Shown in pieces: positions 11,613 to 25,400 of a stretch of DNA of 64,000 bases. The position numbers were made by a program, and so were the translations under genes. This DNA is from Aphidius gifuensis (Eukaryota; Arthropoda; Insecta; Hymenoptera; Braconidae). The notes beneath the pieces are model-generated. The model searched no databases. It saw only the letters and a list, made by a program, of their open reading frames with translations, and was not told where the DNA came from. The DNA lies in contig NC_057792.1 of assembly GCF_014905175.1 (NCBI RefSeq), forward strand, positions 6,882,001 to 6,946,000, given 5' to 3'. Each line of letters starts with the position of its first letter. Position 1 is the first letter of the stretch.

Positions 11613-14600
11613 TCATTCGAGTGTCATTTTCTTCTGATCATCTTGGAGCTTTTGCATATTTTCCAATTTTTCAAAATTGAGAGTCCAAATATCACGGGTA
11701 TTAAGAATAATATTAAACTCTTGTTCAAGAGTTTTTTGAATTTCAAATACCAAAATTGAGTCCATTCCAAGCTGACTAAGTGGCACATGTTTATTAATCA
11801 TTTTTAGATCTTTAAGACCAATTATTTTCATAACAGCATCAACTATATTTGATATAATATCTGATTTTTTGCTTCGTTTTTCCGGAATTATCATACTCAA
11901 TACAACTGGTTGTGATTGCATTAAAAATTTATCAAGTGCATCTATACATGATGAAATTTTTTGTCTCAAAGTACCAGCAAATATAAAGTTATCATTATTT
12001 TTTTGTATATTTCCAAGTATACCAACATTATCAATAGCTCCCCATTGTATTGACAATGCTGGTAATCCATCGGTAATTCGTTTTTCGCAAATTTTTTCCA
12101 TGATAGAATTTGTCATTCCATAACTTGTCATTCCTTGACGACCATAACTGGATGTTATTGAGGAAAAAACAACAAAATTTTCAAGATTTTGACACATTTT
12201 TCTTGATAATTTATCAAAATTTTTAGTACTCCAAGCTTTTGATTTAAAAGAATAATCAAAAGTTTCAGCTGTGTGATCACAAAAAAGCTTGTCATCAAGT
12301 TCTACAGCAAGATTAAAAATTCCACCAACTGGTGCAATGTTTAAAGAAATTGTTAAAATATCAACACAATCTGCTTCAATGTGAGCCAACTTTCCTGAAA
12401 TTATTTCAACTTTTACACCATTTTTTTTCCAATAATTAATTTTCATTTGTTGATATCCATTTTTGATACCACTTCGTGAAGTTAGTATCAAATATTTTGC
12501 TCCACGAATGAATAACCAATCTGCAAGCTCAAGACCAAAACCACCAAGTCCACCATAAATAATATAACTGTAATTTGGATTACAGTAAAAACGTGGAATT
12601 ACTGGTAAAGATATCAGTTGCTTGCTGTTTGATTCATCATTATTTTCATCTTGAATTTGAATAACAACCTGAAACAAAATAAAAAAGATAATAAATATAA
12701 TGTAAAATAAGGATTTGTTTGGTTTTTTTTTTTTTTTTTCATTACCTTTTCAGTAACTTCATTATTATTCATCAAATGTTTAAATGCGAACTTCAATTGA
12801 TCTCTGTTAAATAATATACTACTCAATGGTTTGACAATTCCTTCATTAACACCATTTTGTAATAAATCTCTCAATTTTAATAATATTTCATCATCATTAT
12901 TATTTGTTTTGAGTACATCAATCAATGAAATAACTTGAAAGTGTATACTTTTTAATAAATCAAACTCAATAGTATTATTTATTTCATTATCAACGTCTTT
13001 GAGTTCCAAAAATTTACCTCCTTCTTTTAAACATTCGATTGAGATATTTTTATGATTATTATCAGAAACAAAATTTAAAACAACATTTACACCTTGTCCT
13101 TTGGTTATTTCAATAATCGTATTTTGAAAATTCATATCAATTAAATTTCCAATATGATCTTCTTTTATTTGTGGAAATTTATTGATAATAAAGTTTTTCA
13201 TTTCTGATGATTTTACAGTTACAAATACTTCACATCCTTCATTGAGAGCCAATGTTATTGCTGCCTGACTAATAACATTAGTTGCTTGATGAATTAATAC
13301 TTTATCACCTTTTTTTATTTTACCATAAATATATAAAGCAAGATATGATGTCACATAAGCAAATGGAACTGTTGCTGCATCTTGTAATGACCAATTATCA
13401 GGAATATTCCAAGTTAATATTGAATTATTACTTTCAATTAAATTTGTTAATGCATTTGTTTTAACAAGTCCCATTATACGTTTATTTTTCATTAAATCAA
13501 TACCACTATATTCACATCCAAATATATAATCTTCATCAAGTCTTGAGCTTGTAATTGATTCTGGTTTAAGTTTTCCATTTGCCAGCATCACATCACGTTC
13601 ATTAATTGAGCTAAAAATAACTTTAATCATGCTTGATGGTGATGTTAATGAATTTAATGTTTTTGGTCCTTGATGCCATTCGAAGCTATTCATGTCACCT
13701 TTTATTAATTGTCTAACATATGCATGATCATATTGATCATACGATTTTTGTGTATCAGGCAACATAAAATAACGATATGTGCCCCATACAGGTAAAGTTG
13801 AATTTGAATCAATGCGTAATACATTTAAAAATAAATCCAAACTCAATTGTTCTTGATAAAATGGATTATCAATATTAAAATCAGGTGCATTATCATCTTG
13901 TAAAATAAATCCACGTATAGCATGAGTTCCTGATTCACTTTGAAGGCATCTCATCAATCCAGATAAACCATTTTCAAACTGTTTGTCAGTAATTAATAAA
14001 ATTCTTGAATTTATAGTACTCAATTTTAGGGCATTTTGTAATTTTTCAATCCATAAATATGTATTATCATTATTAACATGAATTATTGAATAATTTTTTT
14101 CACTCTCTATGCATTTTCTCAATAATAAAATTGTCAAATTTCCAATTGTTTTTTTGATAATTATCTTGAGACAATGTTTTTCAAGAGACTCTTTTAGTAG
14201 CTCTGGTTTTTGTAAATTAATTGTTTTTTCAATTGTAAGTAAAAAATTATTATCTTCAATTGATAAAATAAATTGTGAAACTGTAAAATCTATCATTGAT
14301 GATAAAATATTTTGTCCAGCTGATATCAGTGCATTTGTTTTCAATGAAAATTGATTTGGTTCAATAACCGTAACTGGAATCGCAGAAGTATTATTATTGT
14401 CATAAGGATTCATCTTGGATACAGTCACAAATTCAACTTCAATTGTTGGAATTTCGCTAATAGCTTTCCAAATAATTGGAGTCAATAAATTTTCAATATC
14501 ATCATTTGTTTGTACGAGTTCTAATATTTTACATTTCATTGTTGAATAATTTTCTACTGACAATTGTACTGACATTCTAATTGCATCCTCAAGATTAAGC

Positions 14601-17600
14601 TCATCTTTGTCATCTTGATGACAAACAAACTTATAACTTTGAATAATTGGTTTACATGTTATTCTTTTTCTTGCAATTGAATTTAATTTGATACCTTTAA
14701 TTTCAATACCTCCAGACACTATAATGTCTAAGATATCATCATAAAATACTTGAAATTCTGTAAAATGAAAATTATTATTTTATTTAAACCTATAATGCCT
14801 CACCGTATTGAGTATTGATTAAAAATAAATATTTTATAATAATTTACCTTTTTTGTCATCATTTGGCATTGAATTTATTTGATCTAAATGCATCTTGGTA
14901 TCAATAGTCAACTTTTTAATTGAAATTGGAACAAATAAATTTCTTGTTTCAAGACTTAATAGTTTAACTTGTATCATGTTTGCCAAAAATGTATCCCAAT
15001 TATTGACCCATTCAATTGTACCACACAAGTTTTCAAACGAATAATTTTCAAGTCCCTGATAAAGGCCACTCAAGTTGTAACCCCTTAATCGTAATTCTTT
15101 ATTAATTTCTTCCCTTGTTAAAGTATCAAATTTTTTATCATTTAAAGTAACAATTTTATTGTTTGATGAAACAATGGTGGTAGAGTAAACTTTACCAGTA
15201 GCAACTATTTCATCTTCTTCTTTAATAATTTTAAATTTTCCACTATCTGAAAAAAAAAAAAAAAAATGATACTTATATACACTATTATTTATTGAAAAAG
15301 AATCACCATTCTCTCTCACCTTTGTCGATGAAAATTGTAATTTTTATAGGTCTACTTTCAGGCAATATAATTGTTTTTAAAAATTTAATATCTTTAAATA
15401 CAATAGACGTATCAAAAAATGATTTTCCTTGCATCATACACAAAGTTTGCCAAATAAAAACAAAATAAAAAGTTGTAGGCATGGAATTAATACCATCAAC
15501 AACATGTCCAGTCATATATTTAAACTCTTGATCTTTCAAAGAAACTTCAATTGTTCGTTCTTGTGACATGATACTTTTTTCATTGTCAAATGAAACAACA
15601 AAATGATCATCAGCGTGTTGCCATTTTATTAATGGTGATAACATTGGTGTACCTCTTGATACTGGTAAAGAAACACTTGGATATAAATTTGATATTTTTG
15701 ATTGTATACCAGCACAATATAGTTTTCCAATACAATCAAGAAATACTTGAATATTATCTTGACCTCGTTGAGCAAGTGACATGTTAATTACACTCGAATG
15801 AAGAGACGTACGTAAAACTGTCTGAAGAATACCATGTGGAGATATTTCAATGGTAATTGCATCATCAGGAATTAAAGCACATGTTTCTTCAAATAAAACT
15901 GGACTCGTAAAATTTTTAGTAAAATATTCAGCAGATGCTAGTTGTGCTGTTGGTGTAGACCATTCATTTTGATGAAAACAAGTACTTAGCCATTTGGAAC
16001 TTCTTTGTTTTGGCTCAGGAATAATTTTTTTAAGATATTGTAATAATTTTAATGATGCTTCAGTAACATAACTACTATGATAAGCAATTTTACCACATTC
16101 AACTTCTCTGGCAAAAATATTCAAATCATTTAGCTCAGTAACAATTTTATTAATTGAAATTGCTGGACCTGATATTGTTGTACTTTTAGCTCCATTATGA
16201 CAAGCAATTTCAACATCATTTGAACAATATTTTTTAGCATCTTGATGACCTAATTATTAACATCAAAAATAAATTAATATTACGCAAGTAAAAATTGTCT
16301 TTTCAAATGATTAATTATAATATTAATAATAATAATAATAATTACCTAATCCAATTACAGCCATTGAACCTTCAATTATCCTATTGTTAATTGATGCAAT
16401 ACCTCGATAATAAATTGCTAAAATCATTTGTTCAGCTGTTATTGTATTATCTGCATATGCACAACCCACCTCACCCATTGAATGACCAATAATTTTATCT
16501 GGTAAAATTTCCAATGATTTAAGTAAATCAACTAAACCAAGTTGAACAGCACCAATTCCAATAAATGCATTTAATATATTATTAAATTTTGATTTATCTG
16601 GATTATTGATAATATCATAAATATCAATATTCATTGGTTTTAAAATAGCATCACATTTACGTATTGCTTCAGCAAATATTGGAAAACAAAGGAATGCTTT
16701 TCCCATTGTTGGCCATTGAGATCCCATGCCCGAGAAAACAAACCAAACAGAACGTTTTTTTTGTGGTAAAATGTCAACTTTTCTTTTAATAACTTTTTCA
16801 CAATTTGACTGGAGTGTTTTTTCTACTGAATTTATTGTATTCAAGATAGTATAGCCACCGTATAAATGACCATCAATACGATTAGCATGAATGTCATGAA
16901 GAAGTTTAATAAATTCAACATCAATTGGACGATTTTCAATCTAAAACAAACGAAAATGTAAGTATATTAATGGCATCTCAGTCGATGAAGGTATATAACT
17001 TACATCATCAAGTATATATTTAACAGCATATTCAGTTCTTCCAGATACCATAACAAGTCTTGGAAGATTATCATTTGGTAAAGCATTATTAATTTTTTCT
17101 TTATTATTTGATTTAATAAGACAATGAGCATTTGATCCACCAAATCCTAGACCACTTACACCTGCATAACCACCATTCCAATTTTCTGGTTCAGTAATAA
17201 TTCTAATACGACCTTCTTCAATAGCTTTTAAGCCTTTTTTTGCTTTATTAAAATGTAAATTTGGTGGTATTTTAAGAGTCTCATTGGCAATTATAATTTT
17301 AACAATTGATACAATTCCACTTGCAGCTTCAGCATGTCCTAGATTTGTTTTTATTGAACCAACAATAAGTGGTTCTTTTCTATTACTACATAATCCAATA
17401 TCAATAGCCATAATTTCTTCAGGATCACCAATTTTAGTGCCTGTTCCATGTGCTTCCATATATCCAACATCATTTGGTGATACTTTACATTCATCATACA
17501 ATTCACGAATAAGATTACTGTGCATTAAACTTGAAGGTAATGTTATACCTTGTTCTTTATATCCATCACAATTTGTTTTGCAATTAACAACAGTGCCATA

Positions 17601-18571
17601 AACACGTTTTGCATTTTTTAATTTTTGTAAATAAATAATGCCAACTGCTTCAGCTCGAACAAAGCCATTTGCATCAGCATCATAAGTTCTACAATAACCA
17701 TCAGGACTAAGAGCACCTAAAAAATAAAATCAATATATAATTATTACTATAAATATTTCTATTTGTATATCATTATTTTACCCAAATAAATAATTTACCT
17801 AAATTAGCATATTGAAATGATAAATTTGGATGAAGACATAAATTAGCAGCACCAACTAATGCTGCATCACACTGACCACTTTGAATTGATCTATATGCAT
17901 TTTCAATAGCAACAATACTTGAACTACATGCTGAATCAATTGTATAACTTGGACCAGTTAGTCCAAGCCAATATGATAAACGATTTGCATACATAGCCTT
18001 GCTACAACCAGTTATTCCATATCCATTGTTAGCCTGTAATTTATAAAATAAATTATTATTACTATTTAATTATTATTTAATTATATTCTTATAATAATAT
18101 TACAAACCCATTTTTTCTCATAGACACATATTTTTTCAGTTTCTGAAAAACATGCTCCAATAAAAACACCAGTTTTACTGCCTTTTATTGTAGATGGATT
18201 AATACCAGCATCAATAATTGCTTCGTATGCATGTTCCATCAACATTCTGCATATTGGATCCATTGCATTAGCCTGATTTGGATTTATGCCAAAAAATAAT
18301 GCATCAAATTTATTGATGTTATTTATTTTTCCCATTCTTTTTGGCAGCCCAGGAATATCTAAATATAAATTTACAAATAATTATTTTTTTTTTCTTTATA
18401 AAATTAATTAACACAATATTTATTTAATAAATTACCATTTTTAAAGCGACGTGTATCTTCAGTCACCATGTCAATTTTATTGAAAAGATTTTTTTCAAGT
18501 TCTTTGACATTATCTGACTCTGGAAATCTTCCAGCAACTCCAGAGATGACAATATTTTCTTTAGAATTCAT
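11613..18571 (-). CDS. FASN: Fatty acid synthase, animal type, without thioesterase
   Basis: Nine exons: 18436-18571, 18108-18358, 17799-18033, 17004-17716, 16346-16940, 15320-16249, 14848-15246, 12746-14757 and 11613-12668. All have GT/AG introns and join into 6327 nt (2108 aa, no stop). Start chosen at ATG 18571 (MNSKENIVISG). Ketosynthase: Cys165 in DSACSSS, His297 in EAHGTGT, His335 in NLGHAEAA. Acyltransferase: Ser599 in GHSMGE, His701. Dehydratase: His892 in HVVDGINSMP, but the second catalytic motif reads LANMIQ near residue 1042 where the family has LDxMLQ. Enoylreductase: the Gly-rich loop is HQATNVISQ (about 1577-1583) instead of GSGGVGQ. Ketoreductase: GGLGGFG, Tyr1940 and Asn1944 intact. 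Carrier Ser2061 in LGMDS. The stop follows 47 residues later, so there is no thioesterase (usual insect length is about 2400). Cytosolic; probably makes an altered or incompletely reduced acyl chain, which is inference. Confidence 0.93.
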
Positions 18572-18599
18572 TGTTGGCTTGTTGAGTAATTGTGCAAAC

Positions 18600-19390
18600 A
18601 CTGACAATTAAACGGTTATATTTTTTTTTTGTGATACTAGACAGTCGGGCTTGTCTATTTATCTAACATTCAAAGCTCATAGACATTCATAAATTCTAAT
18701 CATTGTTTTAGTTAAAAAATTAAAAAAACACATAAAATTGTTTTTCACAAAACTCATATTGATAAAAATAAAACAATTAAATTTTAATTATTTAACGACT
18801 TTTTTTTATTTCTTTGCCATACATATTTATAGCCTAAATGAATTTTATATTATTTAAGATTTTTTATTTTTTGAATCAATTATCATTTGAATAACCTTAA
18901 TTAATTAATGTATTATATTTGAAAAAATATATTTCAGGGATATATCTCAATATTTTGAAAAATAAATTCAATGACAAATTACAGTGGTAATTTTTTTTTA
19001 ATTTTTATTTATCGATTTATTTATTTTTTCAATAAAAAAGGTATTTTAAAAATAAATTTATAATTCATTAAGTGATGATTTTTAAAAAACAATAAAACTA
19101 TTTTTATTGACTTGATAAAAAATTACGTGATGAACGTAAAAGAAAAAATAATTAAAGACGTCATAAATTTGAGAAAAATAAAACTTTTGTATTATTTAAA
19201 TTTATGTAACGATTGCTCTCTCATTTTTCATTTATGCATTAAAAATTTTATTGTATACTTTTTTTAATTGAAATAATTATTTCTTTTTTCATTAATTATA
19301 ATAATGATATATATTATCAATTTCATAAAATTCATTATCAAATAATTATTACAAACAAAATTTATTTTAAATCATGTTAATTTAAAATTG
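18600..19390 (-). repeat. FAS 5' flank, duplicated in inverse at 5460-6180
   Basis: Upstream DNA of the FAS gene, matched by the reverse complement of 5460-6180 over most of its length. It probably contains the FAS promoter, but no TATA box or initiator can be assigned with confidence in this AT-rich text. Confidence 0.75.
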
Positions 19391-21059
19391 ATTGAAATTT
19401 TTAGATAAATTTTACCGTTTATTTTTAATTTCATCAGTAAAAAGTGGCATGAAATTCCACATATAGTTAAAATCTAATTGTTTGTACAAATTTTGTGTAC
19501 AAAGATAAAAAAAAAATTATTAATTCACTCTAATGTAATTAATTTTTGGATATAATAAATCCTTTTTTTTTTTTTTTTTTTTTTATTAAAAACATCATAT
19601 GTATATGAATATATATTTTCTTCTACACCTTGTGCTTCTGTTTATTATCATGCGTATACTTTTACCACATTGTTTGCACTCAAAATTTTACATACACAAC
19701 TAAGAGCTCAATACATTCGTTATAACCCTGACAATTACTGTCTCCCTCGGTCAATGTTATCGAGTCTCATTATTTTGCTATTTCTCAACATATATGATAA
19801 TAGAATTCTTTATTTTATTTTATTTACATAATATACATTTGAGTTATTTACAATGTTTTTATGATGTTTTTTTTAAGCATATTACATTCATATTTTCTTC
19901 AAATTTTAAATATTTGTTAATCTAATTTTGTTCGTCTAATTAATTAGTTTAAAAAAAAAAACCACTATTTGATCAATAAAACAAAAAATATGTGACATAC
20001 AAAAAATATGTGACATACAATTATTTTAAGACGGTTTGAATAATAAATTGACGGGAATACTCCATAATTTGAGGTATAGGAAAACGATTAATTTTTTCAA
20101 TCTTTTTAATTTGAATATATCACCCAAAGTAAATAAGGATGATACAATTAATTAATTTCATCTTCAATTAATATATTGAAAATGTCATTCATTAAAAAAG
20201 TTCTGGTAATGTTTGTTGGGGCCAGGGCCCAGGGGCCAGCGTCTGACTATAAGGCCGTGTTGCATTTCATCAATATTGAATTAAAATAAATAGTTTATAA
20301 TAGCAATGGAATTATTAGAAAACAATGTGATTTTGTTTTCAAATTCAATACATAACAAAAAATACCAAGAGGATATCGATATTTAGCATTGAGATTTTAA
20401 TTTATAATTTAAAAATTCATATACTTACTATTTTAAAAACAATAAATATTCAAAGAAAAGTAGATAAAGATTTATAATTTTATTGGTATTATCTTTTTCG
20501 TTGACTTTATTATATATATTTTATATTTATAATATTTCAAAGAAAGGAAAAATAAATATGCTTATTTGTTTCTTCTTATAGTTTATTTATTTTGGCTAAC
20601 TAAAATAATTCAGAATGAAAAATCAATACAAATATTATTTCATTGTTTTCAAAAATACATATAAGATTTATATTAAAATATAGTGTTTCACACTACGTAT
20701 CCAAAGATACCACGATAATTTTACAAGGTTTGTAAGGCCTCATGTTTGATACAGGGCTATCAATATTATTGATAGCATCAAAGGTTATACTAATTAACTA
20801 CTTTTTCAGTTTGTTGAAAATTGTCAAGTCCTAAAAAATGGGTGTATACCTAGTAAAAAATTAGTTTTAAATATGGTCAAAAATTAGTTCAAGAGAGGGT
20901 AGAAAGTATGTGTATATAGGTGGAGAGAATTTTAGACAGAAAATTGGGCCTTTTCCATACGCATAAAAGTACTATTAAATCGAAATAAACACATATATAA
21001 ATGATTGTAGCCAATATATGATATACTTGGCAAAGATTATTATTGTGTTGCATCAGTCT
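19391..21059. other. AT-rich intergenic DNA
   Basis: No gene seen. Contains a 19-bp tandem duplication of an ATATGTGACATACAA word at 19985-20020 and a short GC-rich island near 20218-20245 (GGGGCCAGGGCCC), unusual against the background. Confidence 0.45.
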
Positions 21060-21560
21060 TGTATTTATTTATTCAATTATATAAATTCATGGTAAATATT
21101 ATTTTGGCTATTCATAAAATTCATGGCAAATCTGGTATTTTGGTAGTTCATCGAATTCATAAATTATACTGGCATATACTACTGTTCATAATTCATAAAT
21201 TCATTGATTTAATGGCTTTATCGTAATTACAAATTCTATTGTGGCTAGTTATTAATTCGATGTTTGATTAATGCTAGTATCAATTCATGGCAAATTCATG
21301 GCTATTTCTACTGTTCATAAATTAATTCATGGCTGATTTAATGGCTGGTTCATCGATTATTTATTAATGCTACGTTCATGAATTAAAATTCATTGGTCAT
21401 TATGGCTAGTTATAATTCATAAAATTCATGTTTTTATTATCATAAAATTCATTATTAATGTTTCATCAATTTTGGCAAATTCATGGCTGTAATAGTTCAT
21501 CGAATTAATGGCAATTCATGTGATTTAATGTATGTTCATCAGCTTCATGGCAAATTAGTA
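21060..21560. repeat. Degenerate short tandem repeat of an ATTCATGGC word
   Basis: Words such as AAATTCATGGCTA, GTTCATCGAATTCAT and CATAAATTCATGG recur irregularly every 15-35 bases. This is an old minisatellite with much point change and indel. No coding frame persists. Confidence 0.7.
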
Positions 21561-22452
21561 TTATGGCTAACTATCAGTAATTTTTGACAAAAAACAAGAC
21601 ATAGAAAATTGTATGGAGCTTTAAAATTAAATGATAAATAAATATATTTGTATTTGAATAATCATCTTAAAAGTCTACCAAGTTTAGAGTGAATAATTAC
21701 TACAAGTGAACAAACTTCGAAATATATATATCAGTATGGCTCAGTTAGTTAAACTAGGTTTATGTAGGTTTAGTTTTCTCAGAGTTGAAGCAGGAAAATT
21801 TATTATAAAGAGTGTATAATCTATATATGAATTGAAAAAAATATTTTTTTATTATTATTTATAAAAAATTGATTTCAAGTAATGGGCCAATCTTGAAATG
21901 TTAATGAATCTAATTTTAATAGAATTTAAATGTTAATGGGACAATTTAAATTTAATAGAATAATGGCAGAATATTAGAATGTGTAACGAGGTTATGTGGC
22001 CCATAATGGCAGATTAATGGATGATGCATGTTGCATGTGTTAAGTCTCCTACACGGGTATGTGTAAACAAAAAATATAGATTTCATGACCGGAAAGTCCA
22101 AGACGTTTTCATGAATTTATTAAATATTTGTAAAATATTTGTTCGATTGTCGACAGATGTGAGATTTTCTATAATTCTTGACAAAAATAATTAAGAGAAG
22201 AAAATAAGAGAAACTTTAATTTATAGATGTCGTCTTGGTCTAGTTTTATAGTTTTTTGCCAGATGAAAAAATACGTGACATTTATTTATAAACTTTGAGG
22301 GTTCATTTTTTGAAGGAATAAAAAAAATATAAGTAAATTGTAGGCCCAGAAAAGACTCGACCGACCGCTGTGTGACGACTCGCAGAACATATAGTATTTT
22401 TATCAACGTCAATTTTTTAATGAGCACTTTAGTTAATTATTTATCACATAAT
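21561..22452. other. 3' flank of OR1
   Basis: AT-rich with some complex sequence at 22000-22400 (for example around GTCGGTCGAGTC complement). A 68-codon frame on the minus strand at 22221-22427 resembles no family I know and lacks splice or codon support. Confidence 0.4.
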
Positions 22453-25400
22453 TTAATCTTTTTCACTGATAGTCTGCATGAGAAAAAAATATGACACTGC
22501 CGTATTTGCAACCTGACAAAAAAATAAGAAAATATATAAATTTTAAATATTATATAGATGTTATAAAAATACATAATTTTATATATTTTTTTATTTTTTA
22601 TAAATTAATTTCAATATGTATATAAAGAAATACAATATTATTCATTTTTTTACTTTTGAAATTTTATGTTTAAAAATAAATTGTAATTACAAATTTTTGT
22701 CATAAAACAAATCAAAATAATAACATGTTTGAATAATTATATGATTAATATAATAAATAGTCAAAATAAATTACCCCAGAAAATAAATCTGCTGTTACAG
22801 GTTTGACTCCACAAGCATTTAATAATATTGGTTTTTGATTCATCATCATTCTCACACAATATGCAACTTTTTTATTATCATGTTTATGCCATCTTGAAGC
22901 ATAAACTGCTTCTCGAAATTCTTCACTCTAAAAGAATAAAATACAAATAAATTAAATAAGAAAAATATATAAGGGGAAATATAATACATGAGCTAAGGAA
23001 AAATATAAAAAAAATATTGAATTCAATTGCTCCATTTTGTTTTACTCTCTATTATTATATAATTATTTAATTTAAACTAACTGTTTCCTTCAGAAGTTCA
23101 CCACACCATGCAAATATAAATACTTGTAACAATTTATAAGCAGTATATACAGCAGGCCAAGCAGCTTGTGATAATGTTATAGTTTCCATCTAAATATAAT
23201 ATTAAAAATTAGTAACGAACGCGTTCCTTGTTAAAAATTAAAAATTTTCTAAACTCTGGCGAACCGGATGACACACTAATATTTTGATTTTTACTTTTTT
23301 TATTTATAAACTGACAACACTTTTACCTCACTTTTAAATAATATCATTTACTATACTTATCAATTGTGCACGGAGAGAATTTTTTTGTGAAATTTACAGG
23401 GTAACCACGACAGTTGGGATCGAAGTGACATGCCTGGTAATTATTATTTGGTTTTTGTATAAAAAATACAAATTTGTTATTTTTATAAGAAAAACAATAT
23501 CGTAATTTTTACAGGGGTTTCCTTATTTATTTACAGTGTGTCTAAATATAAATCTCTGGTGAATTGAGATTTTTTACATGGTCATTAGGAATATTTATCT
23601 AAATTGTAGTAATTTCTCTATAGTATGGATAATAAATATTAAGCGTATTTATTTCCAGCAGGTGATTGACAATTTATATCCGAAGAACCCGTATATTTCT
23701 ACAAGGAACCATGTAAATTTTGTGTGTTTACTTGTTTATATGAAGTTCGATGAATAACATTTTTATTTTTACAGTGTTACCATGTAAAATTAAAACGATA
23801 TAATTTTTTTTTTTTCAATAAATCTTACTCAGGTTCAATTCAATGATAACATATTTATTTTTACAGTGTTACCATGTAAATTAAAAAACTATGAGTTAAT
23901 GTCTACAAAAAGAATAGAACTTGATGAATTAATTAGTGATCTGCTACTAATCCTTGGTATTTTACTTTATAAAACAAATAAAAAATATGCAATTTATTTT
24001 AATAAATAAAAATGTCCAAGGAAAAGCAGTAGCTAAGGAAAAGATGTAGCTAAGGAATTAATGTTGCCAAAGATATATGTTTTAAGGAAATATATTTGCT
24101 ATATAAATATAATGGAAATATAATGTTGCTAATTTTTTGGCAACATTAATTCCTTAGCTACATCTTTTCCTTAGCTACTGCTTTTCCTTTGACATTTTTT
24201 ATTTATTTTATAAATAAAATACATGTAAATTTATTTTTTAAAAATACGAATGTCCAAGGAAAAGCAGTAGCTAAGGAATTAATGTTGCCAAAAAATTATG
24301 TTTCAAGGGAATAATTCCTTAGTCACATTAATTCCTTAGCTACTGCTTTTCCTTGGACATTTGTATTTTTAAAAAATAAATTTACATGTATTTTATCTAT
24401 TTAATAAATTAAAATGACCAAGGAAAAGCAGTAGCTAAGGAAAAGATGTAGCTAAGGAATTAATGTGACTAAGGAATTATTTCTTTGAAACATAATTTTT
24501 TGGCAACATTAATTCCTTAGCCACATTAATTCCTTAGCTACATCTTTTCCTTAGCTACTGCTTTTCCTTAGACATTTTTTATTTATTTTATAAATAAGAT
24601 ACATGTAAATTTATTTTTTAAAAATACAAATGTCCAAGGAAAAGCAGTAGCTAAGGAAAAGATGTAGCTAAGGAATTAATGTGACTAAGGAATTATTTCC
24701 TTGAAACATAATTTTTTGGCAACATTAATTCCTTAGCCACATTAATTCCTTAGCTACATCTTTTCCTTAGCTACTGCTTTTCCTTGGACATTTTTTATTT
24801 ATTTTATAAATAAAATACATGTAAATTTATTTTTCAAAAATACAAATGTCCAAGGAAAAGCAGTAGCTAAGGAATTAATGTGACTAAGGAATTATTTCCT
24901 TGAAACATAATTTTTTGGCAACATTAATTCCTTAGCTACTGCTATTCCTTGGACATTTGTATTTTCGAAAAATAAATTTACATGTAATTTATTTATGGAG
25001 TAAATAAAAAATGTCCAAGGAAAAGCAGTAGCTAAGGAAAAGATGTAGCTAAGGAATTAATGTGACTAAGGATTTATTTCCTCAAAACATAATTTTTTAG
25101 CAACATTAATTCCTGGTTTACTGATTATTGCAAATACAAATTTTTTTAGTTAAAATATTTAAATCATATACCGTGTGCGGTGTACGCCGCATTAAAGATA
25201 AAACCGTGTGCGGTATGAACTGTATACAGATATTTAACTACGAATCGTAGCCTGGGCGGTGTACGTCATTGGATAATAAACCGTGTGCGACATGAACTGT
25301 ATACGGTTTGATAAACAGAAAATACAAAATTTTTTAGTTTAAATATTTGACTGCATACGAATCATACCGTGTGCGGTGTACGTCATTGGATAGCAAGCCG

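Noticed and set aside
11613..18571. Reading the locus as a type I polyketide synthase
   Set aside because: Domain order could fit, but motif wording (active-site spacing close to animal FAS numbering, Tyr-x3-Asn ketoreductase) is that of insect FAS. The missing thioesterase leaves some room for PKS-like chemistry, noted in the findings.
18404..18607. Starting FAS at the upstream non-ATG codon to give MSVFAQLLNK
   Set aside because: That codon is TTG. The first ATG in frame (18571) gives a usual FAS start length, though the upstream text is also kept in the pseudogene.
23995..25118. CRISPR-like array
   Set aside because: Repeats are imperfect, inverted alternately, with related spacers, in a spliced eukaryotic genome.
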